Shown one piece after another: positions 1 to 8,825 of a DNA stretch of 64,000 nt (positions within the stretch are counted from its first letter, which is position 1; each line of letters starts with the position of its first letter). The notes under the pieces were generated by a model. The model searched no databases. It had not been told where the DNA came from and worked only from the letters and a program-made list of their open reading frames with translations. Source of the stretch: Robertkochia marina (lineage in GTDB: Bacteria; Bacteroidota; Bacteroidia; Flavobacteriales; Flavobacteriaceae); contig NZ_SSMC01000002.1 of NCBI RefSeq assembly GCF_004799345.1, positions 434,001 through 498,000 of the forward strand, read 5' to 3'. The translations under genes and the position numbers were made by a program.

Positions 1-2
1 CG

Positions 3-1385
3 GAAGGAATACTGGTAATGGCATGGGAAACCCTTGCAGCCATAGCCATGGTTGTTACGGCCGTTTTTCTATTACCCCGATATCTTAAAGGAGGGCTTAC
101 CACCGTACCCCAGTTCCTGGAGACCCGCTATGATAAAGGAGTTAAGACCATTGCCTCGGGATTATTCTTACTGGGCTATGTAGTGATCTTTCTGCCGATC
201 GTACTGTATTCAGGATCGCTGGCCATTAGTACCATGTTCGATATCCCGGCCTTATTGGGAGTGAGTCTTGAAACTTCGATATGGATCTGTGTATGGGGTA
301 TTGGAATTATAGGTTCTATCTATGCAATTTTCGGGGGACTAAAGGCGGTGGCGGTTTCAGATACCGTGAATGCAGTTGGTCTTCTTATTGGTGGATTGCT
401 TATTCCTGTTTTTGGACTGTTAATGATCGGAGACGGGTCTTTAGGCGCCGGTATCGATACCCTGATGGCTGCCGCACCGGAAAAGTTTAACTCCATTGGA
501 GACTCCAAGGCTTCAGTGCCTTTCTCGACTATTTTTACGGGTATGATGTTGGTGCAACTCTTTTACTGGGGTACCAACCAGGCTATTATTCAAAGAGCCC
601 TTGCAGCCAAGAACCTGCAGGAGGGACAAAAGGGATTGTTATTAGCCGCATTTATCAAAATACTGGGTCCGCTAATCGTGGTATTGCCGGGTGTTATAGC
701 CTTCTATATGTTTGGACCTGACCTTGAGACCCCAGACCAGGCCTATCCATTGCTGGTAAATAAGGTATTGCCTAAACCATTGTTAGGTTTCTTTGCCGCC
801 GTTCTTTTTGGGGCCATCCTGAGCTCATTTAATTCTGCGCTTAACAGTTCGGTGACCCTCTTCAGTATCGATTTTTATAAGGAGTATATCAATAAGGAGG
901 CAAATGAACTTACTGTTATTCGCAATGGGAAATATTTTGGTATCGTCCTGGCTATAGCCTCCATGCTGATAGCTCCAATGATCCAAAAGGCTCCCCAGGG
1001 GTTATTTGGTTACCTTCAGGAAGTTAATGGCTGTTACTCTATTCCCATCCTGACCATTATCGTGGTGGGTTATCTTACCAAAAGAGTACCGGCTATCGCA
1101 GCTAAGATCGGTATCCTTTCCGGGGTACTGCTGTATATCGTGTATCTGTTGTTGAAGTACTTCGTATTTGGTCCTGATGAAATGCTGCATTACCTGCATG
1201 TTATGGCCATTCTATTCGTATTAAATATTGTGATCATGCTTACTATTGGGAAGTTCTACCCGAGAGAAACCGACTTCGAGTTGGAATACACCAAGAAAGT
1301 ATCTATTACGCCTTATAAACACATTAAAGTTGTCGGGATTGCTATCGTGGCTATCGTGGTGGGTATCTATTATTACTTTGCATGA
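3..1385 (+). CDS. Sodium/solute symporter (SSS/SLC5 family), 5'-truncated by window edge
   Basis: An integral membrane protein made almost entirely of hydrophobic helices (about eleven are visible), of the solute:sodium symporter type that couples Na+ entry to uptake of a sugar or organic solute across the inner membrane. Family-like stretches include VPQFLETRYD near the start, IYAIFGGLKAV about residue 100, FYWGTNQAIIQRAL about residue 180, and FGAILSSFNSALNSS about residue 270. The reading frame is open to the left edge, and the first visible ATG at 18 falls in an internal helix, so the true start lies outside the window. A strong terminator follows directly. The substrate cannot be told from the sequence. 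Confidence 0.9.
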   Translation, partial: EGILVMAWETLAAIAMVVTAVFLLPRYLKGGLTTVPQFLETRYDKGVKTIASGLFLLGYVVIFLPIVLYSGSLAISTMFDIPALLGVSLETSIWICVWGIGIIGSIYAIFGGLKAVAVSDTVNAVGLLIGGLLIPVFGLLMIGDGSLGAGIDTLMAAAPEKFNSIGDSKASVPFSTIFTGMMLVQLFYWGTNQAIIQRALAAKNLQEGQKGLLLAAFIKILGPLIVVLPGVIAFYMFGPDLETPDQAYPLLVNKVLPKPLLGFFAAVLFGAILSSFNSALNSSVTLFSIDFYKEYINKEANELTVIRNGKYFGIVLAIASMLIAPMIQKAPQGLFGYLQEVNGCYSIPILTIIVVGYLTKRVPAIAAKIGILSGVLLYIVYLLLKYFVFGPDEMLHYLHVMAILFVLNIVIMLTIGKFYPRETDFELEYTKKVSITPYKHIKVVGIAIVAIVVGIYYYFA

Positions 1386-1403
1386 TCAAAGCCGATCATA
1401 TAT

Positions 1404-1437
1404 TAAAAAAAGCCCTGTGTTAAACAGGGCTTTTTTG
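1404..1437 (+). terminator. Intrinsic terminator after the symporter gene
   Basis: An A-run and AGCCCTGT pair with ACAGGGCT and a T-run across a short loop. The stem is about 12 bp and is followed by T6, 20 bases after the symporter stop codon. It probably works in both directions, ending the DinB-like gene's opposite neighbour as well. Confidence 0.9.
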
Positions 1438-1491
1438 TTGAGGGTTTATCGTTTAAGATGAATTATTAACTCTTATTTGCATCTTGGGTTA

Positions 1492-2013
1492 TTAGAATAA
1501 TTGATATCCCGGAGGTGCAATATTCAATGATCTCAAGTAAATGGCTAATGCCCCCCTGTGATGAACATTGTGCTCTTCGGCTTTCCTTATCCATCCAATT
1601 CTACTCGATTCGAAATTACCCATCTTCGTTATTTCATCCGCATTTGATTCATTTAAAGTTTTGAGTTGGGTCATGGCAAAGTCGTAGGCTTTACCGATCA
1701 ACCTGCTTACGTCTGCTTTATTATGCAAGGAGGCATCTTTTTCAAGATTTTGGTCGGCATACAGGCGCTCAGCCCCGGAAGCATTTGACGCCAAACCTAT
1801 AGTGGCCTGGGTCATATGCAATACTTGCTCTGAATAGGACTTTACACTGTCGTTGGGTTTGTAATTGAATTGATCTTCAGGCATGGCTTCTACGTATGCC
1901 AGGGTAAGGTTTTTACTTCTTTCCAGATCGGCCATTAGCGCATCTATTGCCTGGGTTTGAGCGTTTGCGTACAAACCACCCAACAACAAAAAGATTAAAA
2001 ATTTGATTTTCAT
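1492..2013 (-). CDS. Exported DinB-like family protein
   Basis: A 173-residue protein with an N-terminal signal peptide (MKIKFLIFLLLGGLYANAQ, probable cleavage after ANA) followed by a four-helix DinB/YfiT-like fold. The family's metal-binding triad is visible: His66 in VLHMTQ, and His148 and His152 in EEHNVHHRG. DinB-like proteins are putative metal-dependent hydrolases or thiol transferases; the substrate of this one is unknown. The signal peptide suggests a periplasmic role, which is common for Bacteroidetes members of the family. The gene stands alone, divergent from yifB with about 120 bases between the two starts. Confidence 0.85.
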   Translation of the reverse strand: MKIKFLIFLLLGGLYANAQTQAIDALMADLERSKNLTLAYVEAMPEDQFNYKPNDSVKSYSEQVLHMTQATIGLASNASGAERLYADQNLEKDASLHNKADVSRLIGKAYDFAMTQLKTLNESNADEITKMGNFESSRIGWIRKAEEHNVHHRGALAIYLRSLNIAPPGYQLF

Positions 2014-2136
2014 AAACTTATTTTTAGAGGTTTTGACTGATATTAAGTTACTTATAATCTTTTATTATCGATGATAAACTGCTTAGAGATACATGAATAT
2101 AGATTATTTTCTATATTTTTATAGAAATGTAAGTTT

Positions 2137-3675
2137 ATGTTAACCAAGGTATTTGGGAGTGCCATTTTTGGCATCGAAGCGATGGTGATCACCATTGAGG
2201 TTCATATTGGTCCCGGAGTAGGCTATCATTTAGTTGGCCTGCCGGACAGTGCGATCAGGGAAAGTAACTACCGTATAGCAGCTGCTTTGATGAACAACGG
2301 GTATCGTATACCCGGTAAAAAAGTGACCATAAATATGGCTCCGGCCGATATGCGAAAAGAAGGGTCTGCCTATGACCTGCCCATTGCCCTGGGAATCCTG
2401 ATCTCTGCTGATAAGTTTACTCCGCTGCTGGATCTCCATGATTATATGTTGATGGGAGAGATGTCTCTTGACGGAGGGTTGCAACCTGTAAAAGGGGCCT
2501 TACCTATGGCCATCAAGGCCAGGGAAGAAGGATTTAAGGGGTTGATACTCCCCAAAGAAAATGCGGAGGAAGCAGCCGTTGTAGAAGGATTGGCAGTATA
2601 TGGGGTTTCTCATTTTAAAGAGGTGATGGATTTCTTTTCCTGTAAATGTACCCTGGAAGAAGAGGTATTAAATAAGGCAGCGCTGTTTCATGACCAGCTG
2701 GAATTCCCTGATCTTAATTTTAGCGACGTTCGCGGACAAGAAAGTATAAAGCGGTGTATGGAGATCGCTGCAGCCGGCGGACATAACATAGTGCTGATCG
2801 GACCGCCGGGTTCCGGTAAGACCATGCTGGCCAAGAGGCTGCCTTCCATTTTACCACCAATGAGCCTTAAGGAATCGTTGGAAACCACCAAGATCCATTC
2901 GGTTGCGGGAAAGGTGAATGGTAACGGTTTGATCACGAGGAGACCGTTCAGAAGTCCGCACCATACGATTAGTGATGTGGCCCTGGTAGGTGGCGGCAGT
3001 TATCCACAGCCGGGGGAGATCTCTCTTTCGCATAATGGAGTACTCTTTTTGGATGAACTGCCGGAGTTCAAACGGGCAGTACTTGAGGTTATGCGACAAC
3101 CACTGGAAGACCGGGAAGTAACCATTTCCCGCGCTAAATTTACCATTACCTACCCCAGCAGTTTTATGCTGGTAGCCAGTATGAATCCGAGCCCGGGAGG
3201 GTATTTCAATGACGGTAAGTCACCGGTGGTCAATACACCTTCAGAGATACAGCGGTATATGAACAAGATCAGCGGTCCGCTCTTAGACCGTATCGATATT
3301 CATATCGAAGTGAACCCGGTCCCCTTTGAAGAACTTTCTAAAAGGGAAAGGGGAGAATCTTCTGAAGTGATCCGCGAAAGGGTATGTAAGGCCAGAAACA
3401 TTCAGGAGGCTCGCTTTGAACAACAGCAAAGTACGCATTACAATGCTCAGATGAATACCCGGCAAATACGGCAGTTCTGTGAGTTGGATCACCCTTCTTC
3501 TGATTTATTGAAAAATGCCATGGAGCGACTCAGACTATCGGCCAGGGCATACGACCGTATTTTGAAGGTTTCCCGAACCATCGCTGATCTTGAGGGGGCA
3601 GAGCGGGTGGCTGCACACCATATCGCAGAGGCTATTCAGTACAGAAGCCTCGACCGGGAGGGGTGGTTATCATGA
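2137..3675 (+). CDS. yifB: YifB/ComM-family Mg-chelatase-like AAA+ ATPase
   Basis: A full-length 512-residue YifB/ComM protein. It has an N-terminal ChlI/Lon-like domain (about residues 20-140), then an AAA+ module with Walker A GPPGSGKT (222-229), the RSPHHT motif (272-277) and Walker [11 protein letters not shown] (301-310), and a C-terminal Mg-chelatase-type helical domain to about 505. Homologues (ComM) are hexameric helicases that help integrate incoming DNA during natural transformation. The last 233 codons and 16 bases of flanking DNA are repeated about 98% identically at 7106-7823, so the gene sits at the left edge of a duplication. The ATG is followed by the conserved MLTKVFGSA start. 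Confidence 0.95.
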   Translation: MLTKVFGSAIFGIEAMVITIEVHIGPGVGYHLVGLPDSAIRESNYRIAAALMNNGYRIPGKKVTINMAPADMRKEGSAYDLPIALGILISADKFTPLLDLHDYMLMGEMSLDGGLQPVKGALPMAIKAREEGFKGLILPKENAEEAAVVEGLAVYGVSHFKEVMDFFSCKCTLEEEVLNKAALFHDQLEFPDLNFSDVRGQESIKRCMEIAAAGGHNIVLIGPPGSGKTMLAKRLPSILPPMSLKESLETTKIHSVAGKVNGNGLITRRPFRSPHHTISDVALVGGGSYPQPGEISLSHNGVLFLDELPEFKRAVLEVMRQPLEDREVTISRAKFTITYPSSFMLVASMNPSPGGYFNDGKSPVVNTPSEIQRYMNKISGPLLDRIDIHIEVNPVPFEELSKRERGESSEVIRERVCKARNIQEARFEQQQSTHYNAQMNTRQIRQFCELDHPSSDLLKNAMERLRLSARAYDRILKVSRTIADLEGAERVAAHHIAEAIQYRSLDREGWLS

Positions 3676-3691
3676 TTATGGATGATGGATG
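2973..3691 (+). repeat. Direct repeat copy 1: 3' half of yifB
   Basis: 719 bases that recur at 7106-7823 with no insertions or deletions apparent and about 14 substitutions by eye, mostly silent. The homology starts inside codon 279 of yifB and runs 16 bases past the stop codon (TGATTATGGATGATGG), so it includes non-coding DNA. Confidence 0.9.
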
Positions 3692-3783
3692 CTAGGTTTT
3701 GGTGTGATTGAGAGGGCGGTGCGCCTTAGTTGGAGGGAATACTATCTGTCTATATTAATCATTCGAACCAAATGCGAAATTTT

Positions 3784-3945
3784 TCAGTATCTCATCACTA
3801 TAATTTCCTTCTTTGTATCTGAACAGTAAGGTATAATGCTTTTCTTCAGCGAATTCAGGATTGAATCGTCAGTAATACCGTCTAGTGCGACCAGTATTGG
3901 ATTCAAAGCATCTTTGATTTTGATCGAGTCGGTATGATGACTAGC
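3784..3945 (-). pseudogene. Possible C-terminal gene remnant
   Basis: The reverse strand is open for about 54 codons, from an in-frame stop at 3946-3948 to a stop at 3784-3786, and contains no ATG near its start. The translation has a protein-like composition (it contains DSIKIKDALNPILVALDG and ends KKEIIVMRY). It looks like the tail of a lost gene, but it is short enough to be chance. The rest of the gene-free stretch 3692-4123 holds nothing else recognised except the terminator at 4055. Confidence 0.25.
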
Positions 3946-4054
3946 CTATAATGGGAAATCAAGATTCATTGTCCCTTAAAGCAGATGCCCTGGTGTGTTG
4001 ATGATCATACTGTAAAGTATTGTTGCAATGGTAGAAAATTAAAAAATACACATA

Positions 4055-4079
4055 GAAAAAGGCGACCCTTCGGTCGCCC
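4055..4079 (-). terminator. Intrinsic terminator of the lipoprotein pair
   Basis: Read on the reverse strand, GGCGACC and GGTCGCC form a 7-bp GC stem with a GAAG loop followed by TTTTTC. It lies about 45 bases beyond the stop of the minus-strand lipoprotein gene at 4124. Confidence 0.85.
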
Positions 4080-4123
4080 CTCTCATATGCAAAACTAAAT
4101 TAACATATTATGAAACGAAAATG

Positions 4124-4882
4124 TTATTCAACTATGATGTCGTTTGGTGCATCTTCAAAGATTCCGGTGGCTACAGATATTCCAACTTCACTGTCAGGGC
4201 AGACTAAGTATCTATAGATTTTCCCATATTCAAGGGTTGGAAGAGTCTCATTCCAGATTGTACCTTGAGTGTCTTGGAAAGACAGAGTACCTCCTGAGAA
4301 TACATCAGATTTGACATAAACTCCGACATAATCTGTATAGCCAAGTGTTAATCCAGTGACTGTTGCATCTGGTGCTGTGAGTGTAGTATTACCATTGCTG
4401 ATGTCAACATTCTCTCTAGCTAAGAGAATCAGTGACTGCTTAGTGTTCATGAGAACATTTAGGGTCTTCTGAGTCCTAAAATCTACGGTTTGAACATCAG
4501 ATTCAAGAATAACTTCCAGAGTAACTGGATTCGGGTTATAGTTGTTACTGATAACCTCGATGTCATATTGATCTAAGACAACATCAAAGGCGTTTGTTCC
4601 CGCAGTTACATCATTGAAGACATATGCATCAGCACCATTCTTCTTGAATTTAACCGTGAACAGTGAAGGTATAGTAATTGTCGGTAGATCGGGAAATTGG
4701 CAAGAGGTTGCATTCATCACTGAGGCGCCTTTAGCACCGATGTACTCTTGATCAACCAGAACATTAGTTAGTTCTATTGATACTGTTCCTGTTTCCTGCT
4801 GCATTGGAGTATCTTCATCTTTAGAGCAGGATAGGAAGATTACTGCTAGAAATGCAATTTGTAAAAATTTGAAATTTTTCAT
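4124..4882 (-). CDS. Hypothetical lipoprotein, paralogue of its upstream neighbour
   Basis: A 252-residue protein with a lipoprotein signal peptide whose lipobox is FLSC (Cys about residue 20), followed by acidic residues (SKDEDTP). The mature part is beta-rich and has no domain I recognise. Three blocks match the neighbour at 4920-6617: GTVSIELTN...IGAKG near the start, VDFRTQKTL in the middle, and YRYLVCPDSEVGI at the end, so the two are paralogues of different length. They are 37 bases apart and share a terminator, suggesting one transcript. A surface or periplasmic location is likely. The gene lies inside the segment bounded by the two yifB repeats and looks richer in A+T than the surrounding genes. 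Confidence 0.75.
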   Translation of the reverse strand: MKNFKFLQIAFLAVIFLSCSKDEDTPMQQETGTVSIELTNVLVDQEYIGAKGASVMNATSCQFPDLPTITIPSLFTVKFKKNGADAYVFNDVTAGTNAFDVVLDQYDIEVISNNYNPNPVTLEVILESDVQTVDFRTQKTLNVLMNTKQSLILLARENVDISNGNTTLTAPDATVTGLTLGYTDYVGVYVKSDVFSGGTLSFQDTQGTIWNETLPTLEYGKIYRYLVCPDSEVGISVATGIFEDAPNDIIVE

Positions 4883-4919
4883 GATTTCGTAATTTAAGTG
4901 TTAGCGGACTGTCGTCCGA

Positions 4920-6617
4920 TTATTGAATAAATTTTTGTCCAATAGTTTCGTCAACTGGTTCTTGGAATAAGGTGTTGTTGGTCTGAATCCCTACTTCGGA
5001 CGATGGGCATAAGATGAAACGATACCTCATACCAGTGGTCAATGTTTGACCTACTTCATAGGGGTCATTCCTTTCGTCATATAGGGTTAATGTGTAGTCA
5101 GTATTGACATCATTTACAACAGGGTAGATCACCCAATAGTCTCCTACATCTCGAGTTATTGAACTTACTGCATTAGTTGAAAACTTTTTGATGAACGGAA
5201 TCTCAGTAGTGCTATGATTCTTCTTAGCAACTAGAATCTCCGATTGTAGAGTGTACACTTCTGAAGAGAAAGTCTTCTGAGACCTAAAGTCGATACCAGC
5301 ATCATAATCAATCAACCAGATATTGTCTGAATAGGAGATTATTGGTGGGTCTGCTGGGTCTTTAGATTGAACTTGAACGTCCCAAACTCCGAGAGGAATA
5401 TCAAACTCGGTTGGAGTGTCAACTGATACCGGATAGAAACTGTATTGTTCTCCGGGTCGCTCAGGATTGTTCAAGAATAGAACTTCAAATTCTGTCGGGA
5501 AATCAGGAGTTGGTGTCTCCGGGAAAGTGCAATCAATAGTTACCGGTACCGGCACAACATTGAAATGATCTTTAGAATCACAAGCTTGGATGGTAAACAA
5601 TCTATCCTCTTCTCCACGAAAACCGATTCCGGGTATTGACAATTCTTGAGACCATACAATAGATGTGGTCGATGCCGTAGGCTCTCTGTAGAGCGGAATA
5701 TCAACCACTATGGCACTTCCACCCGGACCAAAGACGTCAGCTGATTCCATAGAGAAGAACAACGTTGACTGAGCAGGAATTTCTATTCTGTCAAATTCAA
5801 AGATTGGGTCGGTCTTATACCGATTATTAATCCTACCCATATAGAGTGGAAAGCTGTAAGGATTATCAATCACAAACCTGACAAAATCGGTATCATCTTG
5901 ACCCAACTGCCATTCTAAATCGTCATAACTTACCCGACGATTTATTCTATGTGGGACAATGTACGTACCCAGAGAACATTCCCATTCATCCGTTGCATTT
6001 AGCAGAGATGTTGTATTATGCACTTCGGGTGCCAGAACTGGAGAAAGATAGTCAGTTGCTGTTGAATAGACTCTATACTCTGTTGTCCAATTCAATTCAC
6101 TCATGTTTGTCGGAAATGTTTCATCAACCTCGAAGAAGGTTTCATAGATGGCTTCCCGCCCGACTTCAATTTGAGAACCTGTCAAAAATTCTTGAATGAC
6201 ATTGCCATTACTGTCCCGTGCTTGAAACAAAATCCGATAGTTTTCATTAGTGTTAGGGGTTCTGACAAAATATCTAATGTAGACTCTTCTAGGGTAAGTC
6301 TGAGTTACGATTTGATAGTCAGCAACACCAATAATCCGAACTGCTCTGGTATCAGACTGTGAAGAGGTTAGGTTTACTGAATTCCCTTTGAGCACTGAAG
6401 TTTCCACTGAATTTAATGTCAATCCAGCCAAATCAGTGATATCATCTGTTCGGTTCAAAGAGCCTTTGGCTCCAATTTGACCTTGATCTTTCAAAAGACC
6501 ATTATTGATAGTCAGCGAGACTTTGCCAACATCAGGGTCAGTACTTGTCTGTGGACTGTCGTCCTTGCTACATGCAATCATGGACATGATCATCAGCAGC
6601 ATTAGAAACTTTTTCAT
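4920..6617 (-). CDS. Large hypothetical lipoprotein
   Basis: A 565-residue protein with a short lipoprotein signal (MKKFLMLLMIMSMIACSKDD, lipobox Cys16). The N-terminal block (VGKVSLTINNGLLKDQGQIG) and the C-terminal block (RYRFILCPSSEVGIQ) resemble those of the smaller downstream paralogue. The middle 300 residues are an extra region with many Thr, Tyr, Pro and Asp residues, in the style of Bacteroidetes surface adhesin-like or beta-sandwich domains, but no family is recognised. It is the first gene of a two-gene transcript. No transporter, enzyme or secretion (T9SS) sorting domain is visible, so its role is unknown. Confidence 0.75.
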   Translation of the reverse strand: MKKFLMLLMIMSMIACSKDDSPQTSTDPDVGKVSLTINNGLLKDQGQIGAKGSLNRTDDITDLAGLTLNSVETSVLKGNSVNLTSSQSDTRAVRIIGVADYQIVTQTYPRRVYIRYFVRTPNTNENYRILFQARDSNGNVIQEFLTGSQIEVGREAIYETFFEVDETFPTNMSELNWTTEYRVYSTATDYLSPVLAPEVHNTTSLLNATDEWECSLGTYIVPHRINRRVSYDDLEWQLGQDDTDFVRFVIDNPYSFPLYMGRINNRYKTDPIFEFDRIEIPAQSTLFFSMESADVFGPGGSAIVVDIPLYREPTASTTSIVWSQELSIPGIGFRGEEDRLFTIQACDSKDHFNVVPVPVTIDCTFPETPTPDFPTEFEVLFLNNPERPGEQYSFYPVSVDTPTEFDIPLGVWDVQVQSKDPADPPIISYSDNIWLIDYDAGIDFRSQKTFSSEVYTLQSEILVAKKNHSTTEIPFIKKFSTNAVSSITRDVGDYWVIYPVVNDVNTDYTLTLYDERNDPYEVGQTLTTGMRYRFILCPSSEVGIQTNNTLFQEPVDETIGQKFIQ

Positions 6618-7105
6618 TGTGTAATGTTTAATTGTTGAATAAGTAATGAATAGTAGTGTTTAAGGGAAAGACATAATGAGGATTCCAAATTGGAAGTTCC
6701 TTATAGCTTGGAGAAGATTTACTAACAGTTTTAGAGGGAAATAATGATCGTTGAATAGTGATGCCAAAGGCCATGAATAAGCAGGGGCTAAAAGTTGTGG
6801 TTGAGTCATTATAATAATTTTTCCATTGGCCTCATTATACACGATGAATCATTTGTGAGAGGGAGAAAACACGAAGATTCAATTACAATTACACCAAAAG
6901 TTGGCATACCAGAATTCTGAAAAAAATGTGTGGGGGATAGAAATAAAGAAATTTAATTTCCAGGGCTAAACTACTGGTTACAAGAACAAAGTAAGGTTAA
7001 ATTAGTTTAAAACAATATTTTTTCGTTCAGATGTTTCTTATGAATAGAGTAGTATAATCAATTACGTATAACTACATTTTTAATGTTTACATTTAATACT
7101 AACTC
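6618..7105. other. Gene-free stretch upstream of the lipoprotein pair
   Basis: An A+T-rich region that must hold the promoter of the minus-strand lipoprotein transcript. No confident promoter match was found. A 60-codon reverse-strand frame at 6660-6842 has no supporting features. The right edge of the region joins directly to the second yifB fragment. Confidence 0.4.
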
Positions 7106-7808
7106 TGATGTGGCCCTCGTAGGTGGCGGCAGTTATCCCCAGCCGGGGGAGATCTCTCTTTCGCATAATGGAGTACTCTTTTTGGATGAACTGCCGGAGT
7201 TCAAACGGGCAGTACTTGAGGTTATGCGACAACCACTGGAAGACCGGGAAGTAACCATTTCCCGCGCTAAATTTACCATTACCTACCCCAGCAGTTTTAT
7301 GCTGGTAGCCAGTATGAATCCGAGCCCGGGAGGGTATTTCAATGACGGTAAGTCACCGGTGGTCAATACCCCCTCAGAGATACAGCGGTATATGAACAAG
7401 ATCAGCGGTCCGCTCTTAGACCGTATCGATATTCATATCGAAGTGAACCCGGTCCCCTTTGAAGAACTTTCTAAAAGGGAGAGGGGAGAATCTTCTGAAG
7501 TGATCCGCGAAAGGGTATGTAAGGCCAGAAACATTCAGGAGGCTCGCTTTGAACAACAGCCAAGTACGCATTACAATGCTCAGATGAATACCCGGCAAAT
7601 ACGGCAGTTCTGTGAGTTGGATCACCCTTCTTCTGATTTATTGAAAAATGCCATGGAGCGACTCAGACTATCGGCCAGGGCCTATGACCGTATTTTGAAG
7701 GTTTCCCGAACCATCGCTGATCTTGAGGGGGCAGAGCGGGTGGCTTCTCACCATATCGCAGAGGCGATTCAGTACAGGAGCCTCGACCGGGAGGGGTGGT
7801 TAGGTTGA
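7106..7808 (+). pseudogene. Truncated second copy of yifB (C-terminal half only)
   Basis: This copy encodes yifB residues 280-512 with only a few amino acid changes (Gln to Pro, Ala to Ser, Ser to Gly at the last position). It keeps Walker B but lacks Walker A and the whole N-terminal domain, so it cannot be a working ATPase. An ATG at 7083 happens to be in frame and would add seven unrelated residues. There is no sign it is expressed. Most differences from copy 1 are silent, which fits descent from a slightly diverged strain's yifB, or an older duplication that has been under selection. Confidence 0.9.
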
Positions 7809-7825
7809 TTATGGATGATGGGTTA

Positions 7826-7864
7826 TGAATGGTGAATGGTGAATGGTGAATGGTGAATGATGGA
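7826..7864. repeat. Tandem repeat, 7-bp unit TGAATGG (about 5 copies)
   Basis: Perfect head-to-tail TGAATGG units start right after the end of the yifB duplication. The same unit on the opposite strand (TTCATCA type) makes the arrays at 12068 and 13678. Confidence 0.9.
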
Positions 7865-7901
7865 TTGTAGATGAAAAAAAGTACCTTTTCGTCGTATTTG
7901 C

Positions 7902-7968
7902 GGGGCCGAGCGTGAAAAAATGGTTCAGTGAAACATTTTAGTGAAGGAGCCAGCCGGCGCGATGGCAA
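7902..7968. repeat. AGCG-frame hairpin repeat, copy A
   Basis: The frame GGCCGAGCGT...TTAGTGAAGGAGCCAGCCGGCGCGATGGC encloses AAAATGGTT-loop-AAACATTTT, a 9-bp stem with one mismatch. Copies B (8061) and C (45211) share the frame. The gene-free stretch 7824-8224 is otherwise filled by copy B and a fragment of the ATTGCC-type repeat at 7972-7995. Confidence 0.75.
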
Positions 7969-8040
7969 AAGCGGAACGTGGCAATCTCCCGAATCTTCCT
8001 CAATCACTTCTGGTACTGTATATAGTTTTTGAATTGAAAT

Positions 8041-8145
8041 ATACCCCCTCCTTTCTAAGGAGGACTGAGCGTTAAAAAAAGGTCTAATAGACCTTTTTAG
8101 CGAAAGGGCCAGCTGGCGCGCTGGCAGGAAGGGCGGGGTGGTTAA
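8041..8145. repeat. AGCG-frame hairpin repeat copy B nested in a CCCCTCC/GGGGTGG frame
   Basis: The outer frame is CCCCCTCCTTTCTAAGGAGG at 8044 and GGGCGGGGTGG at 8131. Inside it, at 8061-8130, is the AGCG repeat, whose hairpin is AAAAAGGTCT-AAT-AGACCTTTTT, a perfect 10-bp stem of different sequence from copies A and C. The tail forms a second stem, GCCAGC with GCTGGC. Confidence 0.75.
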
Positions 8146-8224
8146 TCTGTTATTTTACGCCTGATGTTAGAATTTCGAACCTTGCAGTTATTGTACCCTG
8201 GCTAATGATAATTCAATGGTCCTC

Positions 8225-8581
8225 TCACTTCCTCAAACCCAACCAACTCTTGATTCTTTGCAGCCGTGTAAGTTTATAGCTCAGTTTATAATGTTTAAGA
8301 TAGCCTCCGGAGTCGTGAATTCTAACACCTTCATCTATGAGTTGGTAGATGGTTACCACACCCACTATCCCTGTGTTAATGCTATAAGAAGAGATAACAC
8401 CATCCTCCTTCATTTTGGTTATCAGGCGTTGAGCCACAGAAAATTCATAGCCTTCAAGCTTGGTGCCCTTCAGTTTTTCCTTGATGACTCCATAAATATG
8501 ACCCTCATCAGCTCCTTTGGGAATTGAATACAGATAATTAATGACTTCATCTACGAGGTCAACATATAATTTATTTGTCAT
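8225..8581 (-). CDS. Small hypothetical protein, winged-helix-like
   Basis: 118 residues if started at the ATG at 8581 (MTNKLYVDLVDEVINYL); an earlier in-frame ATG at 8632 would add 17 poorly conserved-looking residues. The pattern of a helix, EGHIYGVIKEKL, FSVAQRLITKMKEDGVI, and then a beta-like YSIN...VVTIYQLIDEG hairpin resembles a winged-helix DNA-binding domain, followed by a basic tail (RLQRIKSWLGLRK). No family is recognised, and the fold assignment is an inference from the spacing of hydrophobic residues. It stands alone between repeat-filled regions. Confidence 0.6.
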   Translation of the reverse strand: MTNKLYVDLVDEVINYLYSIPKGADEGHIYGVIKEKLKGTKLEGYEFSVAQRLITKMKEDGVISSYSINTGIVGVVTIYQLIDEGVRIHDSGGYLKHYKLSYKLTRLQRIKSWLGLRK

Positions 8582-8636
8582 GAATAAGATGATGTACTCA
8601 AATGTAGTACTATTCTTATTTAGATGCAACATATAT

Positions 8637-8688
8637 TCTATGCCGTTATGCGGCTATACCGTTATGCCGTTATACCGTTATGCAGTCA
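8637..8688. repeat. Degenerate tandem repeat of CCGTTATG units
   Basis: Five to six imperfect units of (T)ACCGTTATG/GCCGTTATG. The same motif appears at 37376-37402 and 51536-51566, next to other intergenic repeats. Confidence 0.8.
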
Positions 8689-8825
8689 GCCTTGACGACT
8701 TCAAATTTGATTCAAATTAAAATCAACTTCTCAAACTCCTCTGCCAGGCCGCATTTATCTGCTGTAAGGCAGAGGCATGGCCCCACAAATCCATCATTCA
8801 TATTCCATAATCTATCATCAATAAA

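Noticed and set aside
6660-6842. A 60-codon reverse-strand frame upstream of the large lipoprotein
   Set aside because: No features, short, and lies where the promoter of the lipoprotein transcript should be.
7083-7808. Second yifB copy as a functional gene starting at ATG 7083
   Set aside because: It lacks Walker A and the N-terminal domain, and the first seven codons are unrelated sequence, so it is treated as a pseudogene fragment.
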